From Siphonodentalium dalli (Eukaryota > Mollusca > Scaphopoda > Gadilida > Siphonodentaliidae), in the NCBI GenBank assembly GCA_032622095.1, contig CP136062.1:202271959-202335958 (forward strand): a DNA stretch of 64,000 nucleotides, read 5' to 3'. The position numbers and the translations under genes are program-made. Below, in pieces: positions 44,975-56,362 of this stretch. Under the pieces are notes generated by a model. It searched no databases and was not told where the DNA came from. It saw nothing but the letters and a program-made list of their open reading frames with translations. The number at the start of each line of letters is the position of its first letter. Within the stretch, counting starts at the first letter, position 1.

Positions 44975-46110
44975 AATCGATATACATTTAATTGCCGATG
45001 GGACTAACATGATTCTATAGAACTAAAAGTATCTATAAATATAAGTCTTATATTTATCAGAATGGCTCGAGGACTGGCTCATGAAGTGTGATGCATTCTT
45101 TGCAAACGTATGGTCGTGAACAATGTATCTCTTATCGAAATGTCCATGTTACGATCGGAATAGAACTTTGAGATAACCCAAACTCAATATTTACTTTTAG
45201 TCTATGACAATTTTTTGTCCTGGAAATTTGTCTCGCTTCGTGGATTTCCAGCTTGCAGACCGACGGAGATATACTTGGAAAATTTCCATTAAAAATTCAT
45301 ATATATATTGAACAGTCCATGGTTGGCATCTACTAATATGGAGGTTTCCAGATTCCTGTGGATATACATGTAGGTAATATTGAGACAAAATTAGGGGGGA
45401 AAAATTCTACAACCAGTATGATTTTGAGTAAATTGGCTGTAAAAGGTTTGCCGTGCTACAGACTGTGTAAAATGCTAAATAACAGTTTAAATATTTTTTC
45501 GACGGGACAATTTCTATATAACTATCTTTCGAATTTCGCTCAATATTTGCAATGGAATATATAGCATAATTTACCCACAGGTCCCTGGGGGAAAAATACT
45601 ACATATACCAATATATACTATACCAGTGCATGACATGTATGGTATATATTAATACAGCTGGTATTTTTTCCCCAGCGGTCTGTGAATTTACACGGAAAAC
45701 AACTTTCCCAGATTAAAAGTTTAGTGAATCATATGAAATATATCCTATGCATTTTCCTAATCAGCCACCTGTGACGAAATGAATAACGAGGAATATGGAT
45801 GCATGTATTCCACAGTGACACACTTTCCTACATGTATGTAAGAGGAAAACAACTTAGTTCATGGCTGTCTGATGTCAACGATTTTATTCAAATGTTAACA
45901 TCACGTCAATGACATTTTGGAGATCGTAAATCTACAATGACATTTTAACGACTTTGTCATTTGTGTAGGTTCATACTATACAGACAATTGTTTCTGTTTG
46001 AAACATGTGAAAGCATAAAAAGATTACGGGTAAAAATCGACTTTTATTGGATTTCAGTGCTATCCTAAAAAAAACTATTACTTTTACGTTCAGCATCTCA
46101 TTATCTTCCT
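44975..46110. other. Intergenic
   Basis: No gene; contains the small inverted repeat at 45571-45690. Confidence 0.35.
45571..45690. repeat. Small foldback, 120 bp
   Basis: Outer arms ACAGGTCCCTGGGGGAAAAATA and TATTTTTTCCCCAGCGGTCTGT pair with a few mismatches. Inner arms (ATATACCAATATATAC/GGTATATATT) also pair. MITE-like. Confidence 0.7.
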
Positions 46111-46484
46111 TTAACCCTTTACCCAACAAACCGGCCAAAACCGGCCAAATAAAGCTTCAACAGCCTAAAATATCTTCGGTCTGTCTCAATAGAACCGTAC
46201 AAATATGGATATCATTGGAACCGGCTCCTTGACCACATTGTGATAGTTACAGTTATGCCCTGTGCCAATGCATTCTCTTATATATGCGAGTCGACCATAG
46301 GTCGCCTCGCATATATAAGAGAATGCATTGGCCTAAAAAAATATATTATTTTTTCTTACTTTTGTTAACAATTAATATGTGTTAAGCCAATGCATTCTCG
46401 TATATATGCGAGGCGACCTATGGTCGACTCGCATATATAAGAGAATGCATTGGCACAGGGCCGCTCTGTTGGGTAAATGGTTAA
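46111..46484 (+). mobile_element. TTAA foldback element copy H, full length
   Basis: TTAA|CCCTTTACCCAACA at left, TGGGTAAATGG|TTAA at right (one terminal base changed). Spacer shortened. The second hairpin has one arm change (CTCGTATATATGCG). Confidence 0.94.
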
Positions 46485-46609
46485 AGACATCTGTGATAAG
46501 TTTACTATTTCGGTCTATTATTTTACTATTATTCCAGTTGCAGAAGCTGCTGTTGACTGTTATCGAACTTATTAGTTTATTCCCTTGCATCTATAGAGAG
46601 AGGTCTGGA

Positions 46610-47345
46610 TAGATATAAACCATATTTACACGGACATGGATCATTTGAACTTAAAGGCACATGAGGCCTTAGTTGTCGAAAATATTCATATTTGTTCCAA
46701 TCACCGTAAACAGAAAAACATTAAAATGCATTCAGTTTCGTTCATATATACCATGACCATCGCGTAAACAGCATGTTATCACAAAGACCTACTATATTTC
46801 ACCTAAGCAAGAGCCTGATTGTGTTACAGAAGACAGCACAATGCTACTGGCTAATCACACACAAATGGCATAAACGCTCTTTATTAGTTCCATATCAGGA
46901 ATTCACCAACAAAGAACGCTCTTTATGTTTACCATCATAATATAAACAAACACCAGAAAAGTAACTTTTTATGCTTTTGTTTACATAACAATGGTCAAAC
47001 AGATGACAATAACATACTGTTTTTGTGATATTTCTTATTTGTATACGGACAAAGTCTGTCTACATGTTGATGTTCTTTCTGTTTTTGGCGGTTTTTGACG
47101 GGTGTAAATATTTTCACAGGATACCCACCGCCAAGGCCAAACGTACCTTTAAGTACGTAATTTTGTAGTAGGGAGACTATACGTTGACAAATACCGGTAA
47201 AAAGATCTGATATATTCTGAATATAAATTAACAATTTTCCAGCTGATTTCCATTTTTCTTACAGAAATGAGATAATGCTCTTTATTCATACCGTATCAGG
47301 AATAAACTAACAATGTGCGCTCTATATTGTTTCATGCGGCATTAC
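46610..47345 (+). repeat. Dispersed repeat R2, split by a TTAA element
   Basis: ACACGGACATGGATCATTTGAAC on the left and, after the insertion, TTCCAGCTG...GAGATAATGCTCTTTATTCATACC-TATCAGGAATAAACTAACAATG on the right, both parts of R2. Confidence 0.65.
46655..47148 (+). mobile_element. T2/Kolobok-like MITE, copy 1 (494 bp)
   Basis: TTAA (46651-46654) then AGGCACATGAGGCCTTAG; the right end is TTGGCCTTGGCGG in inverse then GTACCT|TTAA (47149-47152). TTAA duplication with TTAAAGG termini matches the pattern described for Xenopus T2/Kolobok MITEs (established pattern; family membership inferred). It contains two direct ACGCTCTTTAT motifs. No coding capacity. Confidence 0.82.
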
Positions 47346-48905
47346 AGTCAGCACACGACCACTTTATAAAGTTCTTTGACGTGATAAATCTTTCCGGGTC
47401 GTAAAAAGTCGGTCAAAAAGTATTTCACGTTTGTGTCGACATAGTTCGATCCCCGGAACAGGGATAGCACGTGACACAACTTCACACACGCGAATATTAC
47501 TAGGACTAATTTTGGGAACCAAACCGCATCGTAGCTTCATTGTGCGTAACATTTAAAAGTAAGTCCAATTTCTGAAGAAATGAGCTTGACGGATGTCCGA
47601 CTTCAACGCATTACATTATTCATTTGGATGTAAACTAACATTTCGAGAAATATAAATCACAGCTTACAATGCTATACAACCATGATTTTGCAAACCCAAT
47701 CTATTGGTCGATATTCACTGTGACAGACAGTGTGTATGGATTTGTAAGGATGACATATATTTGTTTATACAATATATTCGCGTGTCTGTTGTTGTAAGAA
47801 TAGCAATAGTGCCTGGAGGTACCAATCGTCGCACACCACCGTATACAGTCGGTACCAGTCGGGAGTAGAGACCTGCTAATCCACAGCTGGGAAACATACC
47901 TCGAGTTACACACGTTTCGCGTGTTTGTCTGCAGGCTGTTATTGTAAGAATTACCTCTATATATGATAGCATAAACACCTAGGCCTTAGATAAATATATA
48001 CCAGACAATTCAATGTGCTTGATTTGGTATTAAATGACTCGTGTGCTATCTACTGGGTGCCACAAGTACGTTCGTCTGGTGACATTGAGCACGTTGCGTA
48101 CGTACTGTGGGAATTTACCGACCTTGAACTTACAACCGATAAAGGTTATCAAGATCTGATGAATGAAACGCCCACGTGACTCTACACGTCGTCTGGATTG
48201 TAAGGAACGTTATGAACTTTTGCTGAGTGTTTGGGCGTTCGCGTATGTCATGTCTGGATGGTATGGCGTTTTGTTGTTTGAAGATGTTATATCGACAAAC
48301 TTAAAATACTGACGAGTATGTCTCGAGCTCGCCAACCGGGGGCACATTGGTTCAATTGGTAATGTGCACCATTGACCGTGTAGAATTGGCGAAGTTGTTT
48401 CGATTCCCAATGAACGCTGATTGGCGTTCATTCAAAGGTTTCAGAATAGTTTATTCTCCTATAAAAAAAACATGGTATGGAGATAAGGTTGTGTGTGACA
48501 ATAACATCCACTACCCTATATGGTGTGCGGTTGTAGACAGCATTACGAATGTGATAAATTAAACATCGTATAAATTGGACATACATGTAGGTAAAACCAT
48601 TATACATGTAGCAGGGTAACAGGGCACCACATGGGGTTTGGCAAACAAAACTAATATGTACATGGTGATGATGGAAGTCCAACTGGTTGGTTGCTTAGTA
48701 CCGTGATGGGCCAGAGGAGGTAGCAACATATATCAAGACACCTGTAACCATTTTGTATGTTTTCCGCATAACGGAAGGCATGGCGCCTCTCATTAATATT
48801 GTTAGCTTTCCTACTTCCCGAGAAGAGGGTCTCTCTTAGAGTTTCGGAGAGGACAACCTGATTCGTCTGACACCAGAATCTAAATAAAATGGAAAACAGG
48901 TTTCG
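47346..48905. other. Intergenic with tRNA-like traces
   Basis: No gene. A degraded pol III-like pair (AAGTCGGTCAAAAAG at about 47405, TAGTTCGATCCCCGG at about 47443) suggests an old SINE. Confidence 0.35.
48339..48412 (+). repeat. tRNA-like SINE head
   Basis: GGGGGCACATTGGTTCAATTGGT resembles a tRNA 5' half with an A box. GTTTCGATTCCC about 40 bases later is a B box. Cloverleaf pairing of the acceptor stem is not convincing, so I call it SINE-derived rather than a tRNA gene. Confidence 0.4.
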
Positions 48906-49282
48906 TTAACCCTTTACCCAACAAAACGGCCAAAAACGCCCAAATAAAGCTTCAACAGCCTAAAATATCTTCCGTCTGTCTCAATAACACCATACAAATA
49001 TGGATATCATTGGAACCGATTCATTGACCACATTGTGATGGTTATAGTTATGTCCTGTGCCAATGCATTCTCTTATATATGCTAGTCGACCATAGGTCGC
49101 CTCGCATATATAAGAGAATGCATTGGCCTAAAAACAAAATTTAACACTTTTTACCATTTTTTCTTACATTCATTAACAATTTTATAATTTTTCCTTACAT
49201 TTTTTAACAATTTTTATAATATTTTTCTACATTCTTTGACAATTTTATCATTTTTAATATGTGTTAAGCCAATGCATTCTCT
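48906..49282 (+). mobile_element. TTAA foldback element copy I, right end deleted
   Basis: TTAA|CCCTTTACCCAACA at left. Hairpin 1 is present. The spacer is expanded by local duplications of ATTTTT(C/T)(C/T)TTACATT. The element stops inside hairpin 2 after GCCAATGCATTCTCT. Confidence 0.92.
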
Positions 49283-49939
49283 GTTTTCAACATAAAACTG
49301 ATGTAATATTTTCGCTATGCCCGTGTCATAAATTATGGTAATTGCAGGTATTTTTCATTTTGATTTTGACAAATTTCAAGTTGGTATCAAACCGGACAGG
49401 AAATCTTGAACCATATATGCAGTTTAGTTGATCTCATGTAACATAACCAACAACGCCGCCTTATGGACTGGAACGACACTGTACCGTATAGCCAGCCGAA
49501 ATGTTATGTGGTATTGCATAATGAGTATCAGTTTCGGCAAACCGGCTTTCCTTCGTGTGTCTTTGCCAGACGGTGCAATAAGTGCACGACAGCGGACGAT
49601 ATAGACATTCGCAAAAACGAAGTTATACCCCATACCTCTCTGCACTAAACTTCACAGAACAGATTATCATTTTTCCAAGTGTCTCACGGTCATTAGAGCT
49701 TGAAAGCGACATTAAAGATTGACCAATCAATAGTCAACCAACCTTAGTGTAAATGACTTGCATGTCTGACCCAGATTCTTCGTCGTAGCCCTTTAAATTA
49801 CTAAACATGTGGACACAGTTAGCACTTTCAGCCAACTGAAGCATTCTAGAACAATTGAAAGTGTCAAAAATTCGAGCGACAAAATTAATTCACGGGCTCT
49901 GGGATCTATCATGTAACCCTTTCTATACGGAATGTGCAT
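49283..49939. other. Intergenic
   Basis: Two fully overlapping frames (49424-49645 minus, 49463-49648 plus) have no recognisable domain. A SINE family 1 tail, GAAAGCGACATTAAAG-TTGACCAATCAAT, is at about 49702-49732. Confidence 0.35.
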
Positions 49940-50316
49940 TTAACCCTTTACCCAACAGAACGGCCCTGTGCCAATGCATTCTCTTATATATGCGAGTCGA
50001 CCATAGGTCGCCTCGCATATATAAGAGAATGCATTGGCTTAACACATTAAAAATTATAAAATTGTTAAAGAATGTAAGATTTTTTATTTTTTAGGCCAAT
50101 GCATTCTCTTATATATGCGAGACGACCTATGGTCGACTCGCATATATAAGAGAATGCATTGGCACAGGGCATAACTGTAACCATCATAATGTGGTCAATG
50201 AGCCGGTTCCAATGATATCCATATTTGTATGGTTTTATTGAGACAGACCCAAGATAATTTAGTCTGTTGCAGCTTTATTTGGCCGTTTTTGGCCGGTTTG
50301 TTGAGTAAAGGGTTAA
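49940..50316 (-). mobile_element. TTAA foldback element copy J, full length
   Basis: Reverse orientation. TTAA|CCCTTTACCCAACAGAACGG at left and TTGAGTAAAGGG|TTAA at right. Both hairpins intact, spacer shortened. Confidence 0.94.
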
Positions 50317-50334
50317 CAGAAACGCTGAAATATT

Positions 50335-50740
50335 AAGTTAAACGGACATGGCTCATTCGAACCTCCAATTTTTTTCCCACGTTATTTGAAGCGACGGATA
50401 CAATAGGTCGATAAATAAACGAACTATTGATATCCCGCTTCATATGCTCTGAAAAAAGCACTTGATAAAGTCACAGCCATTTTTCAACCGTTTTCAACTT
50501 TTCGCCAGAAGTCAGAGAAACGCTCTTTATTGCTACCATTTCAGGAATAGACTACCACGGAACGCTCTTTTCTGTTAAATGTCGTGCAAATGGCTGTTTT
50601 GTGTTTGGGATCCAAACACCGTATTCACAGTTTTATTTTTCATTATACTTCAATGCTTCTTTTTGGGTTAAGAATGCACGTAGAAAGGTAATTCAGATAT
50701 GTATCGACCTATTTCGATATTGAGAACAATTCAAAAGCGA
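50335..50740 (+). repeat. Dispersed repeat R2, best-preserved copy
   Basis: TTAAACGGACATGGCTCATTCGAACC through AACGCTCTTTTCTGTTAAATG, ACTTCAATGCTTCTTT and GTAGAAAGGTAATTC, colinear with 38060-38410. Sits 18 bp after foldback copy J. Confidence 0.75.
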
Positions 50741-50944
50741 ATAATATTGTGTGTATTTGGGAGCGCAAACTGCCATGTGGCTTTAAACAAAGAGCCACCA
50801 ATTTGTATGAACCTTTTCCACTTGTGTTATCTGTTCGAACGTTTGTCGTCTGCTTGTATCTCCCTCCAAACGAATAATCGGCCATTCCAAAAATATACGT
50901 TTATAACTGCAGTGAGAATCCATGAACAGTAAAGTAAAGCTTAA

Positions 50945-51937
50945 AGGCACGTGAGGCCTTAATTGTCGAAAATATTCATATTTGTTCCAAACACCGTAAA
51001 CAGAAAAACATTAAAACGCATACAGTTTAGTTCATATATACCATGACCATCGCGTAAACAGCATGTTATCATAAATACCTACGATATTTTACCTAAGCAA
51101 GAACCTGATTGGGTTACAGATGACAGCACAATGCTACTGGCTAATCACACACAGATGACATAAACGCTCTTTATTAGTTCCATATCAGGAATTCACCAAC
51201 AAAGAACGCTCTTTATGTTTACCATCATAATATAAACAAACACCAGAAAAGTAACTTTTTATGCTTTTGTTTACATAACAATGGTTAAAGACACGGTTGG
51301 CCTTGGCGGTGGGTATCCTGTGAAAATATCTCCACCCGTCAAAAACCGCCACAAACAGAAAGAACATCAAAATGTAGATAGACTTTGTCCGTATACAAAT
51401 AAGAAATATCGCATAAACAGTATGTTATGGTCATATGTTTGACCATTGTTATGTAAACAAAGGCGTAAAAAGTTACTTTTCTGGTGTTTGTTTATATTAT
51501 GATGGTAAACATAAAGAGCGTTCTTTGTTGGTGAATACCTGATATGGAACTAATAAAGAGCGTTTATGCCATTTGTGTGTGATTAGCCTGTAGCATTGTG
51601 CTGTCTTCTGTAACACAATCAGGCTCTTGCTTAGGTAAAATAAGTAGGTCTTTATGATAACATGCTGTTTACGCGATGGTCATGGTATATATATGAACGG
51701 AACTGTATGCGTTTTACTGTTTTTTTGTTAACGGTGTTTGGAATAAATATGAATATTTTCGACAATTAAGGCCGCACGTGCCTTTAAACATATGAGAATA
51801 GCATACTGTTTATGCGATATTTCTTATTTATATACGGACAAAGTATGTCTATATTTTGATGTTCTTTCTGTTTGTGGCGGTTTTTGACGGGTGGAAATAT
51901 TTTCACAGGATACCCACCGCCAAGGCCAACCGTACCT
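50945..51937 (+). mobile_element. T2/Kolobok-like MITE, copy 2, carrying copy 3
   Basis: TTAA (50941-50944) AGGCACGTGAGGCCTTAA at left; CCAACCGTACCT then TTAA (51938-51941) at right. Colinear with copy 1, except that a complete inverted copy (51289-51783) sits between ACAATGG and ACATATGAG. Confidence 0.88.
51289..51783 (-). mobile_element. T2/Kolobok-like MITE, copy 3, nested
   Basis: Starts AGACACGGTTGGCCTTGGCGG and ends TTAAGGCCGCACGTGCCT, flanked by TTAA at 51285-51288 and 51784-51787. The interior is the reverse complement of copy 1. The host copy rejoined would read CAATGGTTAAACATATG, against CAATGGTCAAACAGATG in copy 1 (46.98 kb). This fixes the duplication as exactly TTAA. Confidence 0.93.
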
Positions 51938-51941
51938 TTAA

Positions 51942-52286
51942 ATGTACTAAGAACGACAACATATTCTCGAATATATAGTCAACAGTTGAGATCGTCTATG
52001 CACAACAATTAAGTTGAAACTGTTTTCAGTTGAGCTGTGACTTGGGGATTGTTGAACATGATGAATGTTCCTTATTTATAGAAGTGACTAATATGACCTT
52101 GCAGATTAAAGGAGGAGTCATTTAGAAACGTGACCAAGAGGGTCATTCAGAATATGCGACCGAGTTGGAAATTACTGAGTTGATTCTTATTCACTTCGGT
52201 CTAAGTATAATAACGTGTATTGATTTGGAGGGAATTCATGAATTATACAAACAGAAGACCGACAGATAAACAGAAAATACAAGTGT
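51942..52286. other. Intergenic, nothing recognised
   Basis: No repeat or coding signal. Confidence 0.35.
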
Positions 52287-52679
52287 TTAACCCTTTACCC
52301 AACAGAAGGGCCCTGTGCCAATGCATTCTCTTATATATGCGAGTCGACCATAGGTCGCCTCGCATATATAAGAGAATGCATTGGCTTAACACATTCAAAA
52401 TTGTTAAAGAATGTAAGAAAAAATGGTAAAAAGTGTTAAAAAAAAGATTTTGTTTAGGCCAATGCATTCTCTTATATATGCGAGGCGACCTATGGTCGAC
52501 TCGCATATATAAGAGAATGCATTGGCACAGGGCATAACTGTAACCATCACAATGTGGTCAAGGAGCCGGTTCCAATGATATCCATATTTGTATGGTTCTA
52601 TTGAGACAGACCGAAGATATTTTAGGCTGTTGAAGCTTTATTTGGCCGGTTTTGGCCGGTTTGTTGGGTAAAGGGTTAA
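52287..52679 (-). mobile_element. TTAA foldback element copy K, full length
   Basis: TTAA|CCCTTTACCCAACAGAAGGG at left; TGTTGGGTAAAGGG|TTAA at right. Both hairpins and the spacer are intact. Confidence 0.95.
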
Positions 52680-52930
52680 GGATTCTAAATCATTGTTGGG
52701 AGATTTTCAGATAATATATATAGCGTTTATGAGTTATGACCGTTTTCTGAACTTGATATCTGAATATTTCCTAAGGGAACTGCTCGTCAATGAGTATTTA
52801 GCATAGAAAGGGTGGATAACTTCCCACCTAACTAAGCACCTTAGTTACCTAAGATTCCTCTTAGTCTATGAACAGAGCATGGGACTTAATATTAACCCAT
52901 TGTAGTAGCTTTTATTTCGCATTTACTTTA

Positions 52931-53737
52931 AGCCCCGGTTCCATATCCCCGATTTTCCACCACGAATGTTCCCGAATGACTCCCGAGTCATAATTTTGCA
53001 AAAATCGTGCATGGAGTAAGTTCGGGACGAGTCGGGACAGTGAATTTTTACCCCCGAACATGATCGGGGGATATCGGTGCTATCGGGGTCGATTCGGGAC
53101 AATTCTGGACTCGCTCCCGACAGTTTTGAAATGTTCAAAACTATCGGGAACCAAGCGAATCGCTCCCGATTTGTCAATCATCGGGAGAAATTCGGGAGCA
53201 AATCGGCACCTATTCGGGAGTAGTCGGCAGTATTCGGCAATATTCGGGTGGATATTCTGGAGTAGTCGGCAGTATTCGGTAGGTTATTCCCGAATTCGCC
53301 ATTTGTGGCTGCTTTTATACTGAGATCCGGTGCATCTGCAAAATGCGGCATCGATTCGGGACGTTCGGCAGCAATTGAATACCAATTCGGTATTTATTCG
53401 GCATCAATTCGGTACCAGTTCGGCATTGATTCTGGGTATTCGGCAACAATTCGGTGTAAGTCGGTAGTAATCTGGCCAATTCGGCAGCCACTCGCACGAA
53501 ATTTCGGTATCAGTTCGGGATAATTCTTGATCATTAGGGAAGAAATTCGGAAGAATTCTGGAATACTCGGCAATGTTCGGGACGATTAAATTTTGTCATA
53601 ATTCGGCATCAGTTCGGCGGCTTTTTCGAATAAAACTCGTCCAGAATTATCTCGAATGCTGCTGATTTGGTCTGGTCCCGAATTGGTGCCGAATATACTA
53701 ATTCGGGACAGAAAATCGGGAATATGGAACCGGGGCT
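52931..53737. mobile_element. 807-bp ATTCGG-rich TIR element, Harbinger-like
   Basis: The left end AGCCCCGGTTCCATATCCCC-GATTTTC is mirrored at the right as GAAAATCGGGAATATGG-AACCGGGGCT. TTA flanks both sides (52928-52930, 53738-53740), as for PIF/Harbinger (TWA duplication). The interior is nearly all degenerate ATTCGG(G/C/T) units, spaced mostly 10-20 bases on the plus strand, with CCCGA clusters on the left. The region is clearly more GC-rich than its surroundings. No transposase. Confidence 0.78.
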
Positions 53738-53740
53738 TTA

Positions 53741-54525
53741 GGGTTTAATGCTGAACAATTTGGTTATTCGGTCGGACAGTACGTGACTTGCTGACTATAC
53801 AAGCAAGTCACTACACACATGGCACAAATGCGCCGCCATATGCGTTTGTAATATTCCTCCTGTAAAAACGTTCCACAAATTGACCGACACGTGTGTGCGT
53901 ACGCATATAATCTACATGTATGTGCATATATAATTCATTATGTTGAAAAGTAAATCCATTGTCTAACAGTGGATGAAATATTCAACAACCTGCATCCGCA
54001 TAGGTTAACCATTCTAACAGTGTGCCAAAAAGTTACAGTTCTATCTTGAGTCCATTACCTGGATAAAACGGGAGATAAGTTGTTACTTCAAAAATATGTA
54101 TATGAAATAAACAAATGGGTATACGTACTAAATGACTCAATAATGCGGTTCATAGATAAATGCACACCATTATAAATTAAAATATTTTTTTTAGTATATT
54201 AAAAAATATGCGCCAACCAACAAATCGCAGTCAGTATAAATAGGCCATTATGTTCTCTTATTGGACCATTTGATCAGGGGAACATGAAGGCATTCGGTTG
54301 GGTTACGCCGCTCCTGTACAATACTCGGTCTCCAAACAGATTTACGTCTCGAGATTTGTGATTCAATTTTGTGTTTTGAATGTATAGGATTTCCTTCATT
54401 CCATTTGTTATGGCTCAGGGCATGAAATGAAAAGTGAATCACAGATCTAGAGACTTAAATATGTTAGGATTTTCGTCATCTTCTCAAAGAGACTCTGCAA
54501 AAATATACCTTTGTGCGATGTTTTG
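53741..54525. other. Intergenic, nothing recognised
   Basis: AT-rich; no gene or repeat that I can support. Confidence 0.35.
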
Positions 54526-54529
54526 TTAA

Positions 54530-55111
54530 AGGGGTACTGTACGCCATTTTCATTAAATTTCCGGTGACAACAACGATCTAATATCGATAATATATAGAAA
54601 CATAAGTAATTTGAGTCGAAGATGTATTCTGTAAACGCTCAGGTTAATAGGCTATCTTAAAATTTAATAATTTAAAAGTTAATAATTTGATATAAATTGA
54701 ATTTATGACTGGAGCCATAAAATGGCGTCTATTAAATTACGAATTACCGTAATCAAAAACAGTAATTGAGGGATACTGGATTTTAAACCGATCGCACACA
54801 CGATCGCTTAAAATATTATGATGATACGGGGAGAACACTCAAGCCACTCACTGACTAGCGTTGATACAATAACTTAAATGATTATATGGGACTAGTATGC
54901 ATATAATAAAACTTTTATTTGATTCATTTGGTTGAAAACTTTACAAAAATTACTCGACAACGACAATTTGTATTTTTGCATTCCGGTAAATTTGTCATCC
55001 GTAACATGACTTTGTACTCAACATACTTTCAAATAATGGAAAAATTGTTACCTTATTCTCCGACTCGGAGACTATAGAAACCAACAACAACATTTGGCGT
55101 ACAGTACCCCT
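54530..55111. mobile_element. 582-bp TTAA MITE, second T2-like family
   Basis: AGGGGTACTGTACGCCA at left is exactly mirrored by TGGCGTACAGTACCCCT at right. TTAA flanks are at 54526-54529 and 55112-55115. The interior is AT-rich with no coding capacity. TTAAAGGGG termini again fit the T2/Kolobok pattern. Confidence 0.9.
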
Positions 55112-55115
55112 TTAA

Positions 55116-56150
55116 TGTTTCTTGAATTATATTGCAAATAAACATACATGATTAGTATTACATTTGCTATATTTCTTTTTATTCGTGATTTTCACCAAAA
55201 AAAAGATGCAAAAGATTTGATTTAATTTCTATATATTATTTAGATGATGGAAATAGTTCACCTAAATTCAATATATGCATTATCTATCTTTGACCCCAAA
55301 CGGAACTCATATAGTTTGTTGGTAAATGACATCATGTCGTCCAAATTTCGACTGTTCGAGCTGCATGCAAGGAACTAAAATTTCCGCGAGGGTGAAAAAA
55401 AAATTAATCAGGTGAGTACCTTGGTAATCCGGGCTTCAAACGGAGCGACGCCGATGTGTTGGTGAGGTAAACTAAAGTGAGCGGAATAAGTTATAGTAAT
55501 ATCCATTAGATAAGGCGGTGGTAATTTACAATAACGGGGATATAACTTATTCCTAATATAAACCACCTGTTAGCTTATGTCGAACGATATCACATAATTT
55601 ACAAAGGAATCAAGATTACACTAACGCGTGCATGTATTTTTAACACTTTCTTTCTCACATCCAGTTATAAAATGGAACGGTCTATTATTCACTTGGAGGC
55701 GTGTTCTGGAAATATGAGCAGACTACAGACAGACGAAAAGATATAATACAAGTGCCGAAGGGTTCCTATGCATTGGTGGGAAATCAGTGATTCGGAGTAT
55801 TTAGTAAAGACAGTTAAGAAAACCATCACATATATATACGAAGGGAAGAATCGTTGCCAAATTGTTTTACACTCATTTGCATTTGGGTATCCTACTGATA
55901 TTTAGTTACCGATATAGTGCATCTAGTGGCGACTTATAGATGCACAAAGCTTTCAATTTTGATCATTGTCGAAATGAGGTAGATAATCGTCAAATATCAA
56001 CAATCATTTAAACAAAGCTTCGGCCCAGGGCCTTCCTCGGTGTTTCATCTAATGCAGTTTACATTATTCAGCATCATGTATCACATATGAAGACATACTA
56101 AGAACATGGAGGTCAATAATGCTAAACTCCATCGAACAAAGGCGTATGTA
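55116..56150. other. Intergenic, nothing recognised
   Basis: No gene; short chance frames only. Confidence 0.35.
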
Positions 56151-56362
56151 CACTAATGCCCTAAATAATCGACTCCTTAACCACAGCATAATTATGGGTA
56201 ACTTTTCAGGATTTAGTCGGAAATTTGGCTTGTTGCATTCATCGGAAAGCTCTCGGTGAGAGCTTTCAGATGAATGTAAACAAGCCATATTTACGACTAA
56301 ATCCTGAAAAGTTACCCATAATTCTGCTGTGGTTAAGGAGTCGAATATTTAGGGCATTAGTG
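56151..56362. repeat. Foldback family 3, copy 1 (212 bp)
   Basis: CACTAATGCCCTAAATAATC...GATTTAGTCGG folds onto CCGACTAAATCC...ATTTAGGGCATTAGTG. Arms are about 100 bp around AAAGCTCTCGGTGAGAGCTTT. Near-perfect with scattered mismatches. Confidence 0.92.

Noticed and set aside
47400-47460. A second tRNA-like gene
   Set aside because: The A-box match is poor and the cloverleaf fails; at most an old SINE remnant.
48339-48412. A genuine tRNA gene
   Set aside because: A and B boxes are present, but I could not pair a proper acceptor stem or anticodon arm, and the context is repeat-rich. SINE head is likelier.
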